Source: DATFBY01 sp035253585 (GTDB lineage Bacteria > Gemmatimonadota > Gemmatimonadetes > Gemmatimonadales > Gemmatimonadaceae). From it: 6,752 nucleotides of DNA. The position numbers and the translations under genes were made by a program. Under the pieces are notes generated by a model. It ran no database searches, was not told where the DNA came from, and saw only the letters and a list, made by a program, of their open reading frames with translations. Location: the NCBI GenBank assembly GCA_035253585.1, contig DATFBY010000153.1, positions 1 through 6,752 of the forward strand. The letters run 5' to 3'. This document shows positions 6,189 through 6,752 of the stretch, piece after piece. Position 1 is the first letter of the stretch. Every line of letters starts with the position of its first letter.

Positions 6189-6382
6189 TACGCTTGAAGC
6201 AGACGCTTGATGCGCTTTTGGTCGCCCGTCGTGGCGATGAGCCCCGGCCGGCGAAGGTTGCGCTTTCGCTTGGACGACTTCTTGGTGAGGATGTGGCTCT
6301 TGTAGGCCTTGTAGCGCTTCACCTTCCCGCTGCCCGTCACCTTGAAGCGCTTCGCGGCACCCTTGTGTGTCTTCATCTTCAT
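6188..6382 (-). CDS. rpmI: 50S ribosomal protein L35
   Basis: L35 is a small, very basic protein of the large ribosomal subunit. The 64-residue product matches the family in length and pattern: KMKTHKGAAKRFKVTGSGKV (2-21), KSHILTKKSSKRKRNLRR (28-45), and a basic C-terminus. The start is the ATG at 6382-6380, with GAGG (6391-6388) 5 nt upstream. A second ATG two codons later is possible, but its spacing to GAGG would be 11 nt, and the family usually has a couple of residues before the KMKTHKG motif. The gap to infC is 11 nt, consistent with the widespread infC-rpmI-rplT operon. Confidence 0.97.
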   Translation of the reverse strand: MKMKTHKGAAKRFKVTGSGKVKRYKAYKSHILTKKSSKRKRNLRRPGLIATTGDQKRIKRLLQA

Positions 6383-6393
6383 ATCGACCTCGC

Positions 6394-6752
6394 CTATTTC
6401 GGCGCGATGATCATCGTCATGTTCTTCCCTTCGAGCTTCGCGTCGCTCTCGATCTTGCCGATGTCGGCGAGCTCTGTCGCCACACGATCGAGCACCTCTT
6501 TGCCGAGCTCCGGGTGCGCGACCTGCCGGCCACGAAACATCATTGTCACCTTGACCTTGTTTCCTTCATCGAGGAAGCGGCGTGCGTGTCGCGTCTTGGT
6601 GTCGAAATCGTGGTCGTCGATTCCGGGGCGATACTTCACCTCCTTGAGGTGAATCACGTGCTGCTTCTTCTTCGCCTGCCGCGCCATTTTGGCCTGCTCG
6701 AACTTGAACTTGCCGTAGTCCATGATGCGGACGACCGGCGGGCGAGCCATTG
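6394..6752 (-). CDS. infC: Translation initiation factor IF-3, 5'-truncated by the window edge
   Basis: IF-3 binds the 30S subunit, keeps it apart from the 50S subunit and checks the start codon-initiator tRNA pairing. The frame runs off the window edge. The visible part has 118 residues from an internal Met, at the point where the family has the linker motif ARPPVVRIMDYGKFKFEQAK. It includes KKKQHVIHLKEVKYRPGIDD (27-46 of the visible part), RHARRFLDEGNKVKVTMMFR (54-73), GRQVAHPELGKEVLDRV, and the end LEGKNMTMIIAPK. This covers the inter-domain linker and the whole C-terminal 30S-binding domain. The N-terminal domain, roughly 65-100 residues, lies outside the window, so the Met at 6750 is almost certainly not the true start. 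It is the first gene of the classic infC-rpmI-rplT operon, which is why no operon promoter is visible. Confidence 0.97.
   Translation of the reverse strand, partial: MARPPVVRIMDYGKFKFEQAKMARQAKKKQHVIHLKEVKYRPGIDDHDFDTKTRHARRFLDEGNKVKVTMMFRGRQVAHPELGKEVLDRVATELADIGKIESDAKLEGKNMTMIIAPK

Noticed and set aside
5675..6652. Plus-strand frame of 325 codons opposite rplT, rpmI and infC
   Set aside because: It is antisense to three certain genes and crosses the GGGAA repeat; the translation shows no family pattern.
6394..6750. A short IF-3 lacking its N-terminal domain
   Set aside because: The Met at 6750 falls within the conserved linker and the frame is open to the window edge. The missing domain is explained by the cut, not by a truncated gene.

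Overview
The window is a conserved bacterial housekeeping block, and every supported gene lies on the minus strand. Read in transcription order (from high to low coordinates) it is: infC (5' end outside the window), rpmI, rplT, pheS, pheT, a 104-codon coiled-coil gene, zapA, a clear rho-independent terminator, a noncoding gap of about 190 nt, and rny (3' end outside the window). The DNA is GC-rich, and neighbouring genes share short gaps or overlaps. The order infC-rpmI-rplT-pheS-pheT followed by zapA and rny, together with the GC content, suggests a Gemmatimonadota-type bacterium or a related deep-branching Gram-negative lineage. This is an inference from gene order and protein style; no 16S gene or other taxonomic marker is present.

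Region by region: 6752-5813 carries the translation genes infC, rpmI and rplT, separated by 11-12 nt. The 111-nt gap 5812-5702 between rplT and pheS is not ordinary spacer. It consists from end to end of GGGAA-type units in one orientation facing TTCCC-type units in the other, with a palindrome in the middle, and would fold into a long imperfect hairpin. From 5701 to 1608 pheS, pheT, the coiled-coil gene and zapA are joined by 4-nt, 23-nt and 4-nt overlaps, which indicates one translationally coupled transcript. A perfect 7-bp stem with a GCGA tetraloop and nine T residues ends that transcript right after zapA. After a structured noncoding leader, rny begins at 1388 with a hairpin whose base covers its ribosome binding site.

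The cluster joins translation initiation (IF3), two 50S ribosomal proteins (L35, L20) and both subunits of phenylalanyl-tRNA synthetase with a FtsZ-ring regulator (ZapA), its probable small coiled-coil neighbour, and a membrane-anchored mRNA-decay endonuclease (RNase Y). The gene content is ordinary. The most interesting items are noncoding: the GGGAA repeat hairpin filling the rplT-pheS gap, with a terminator-like substructure, and the leader hairpin of rny. The small coiled-coil protein next to ZapA is the only poorly characterised protein. I found no mobile element, CRISPR array, tRNA or rRNA, and no convincing plus-strand gene.
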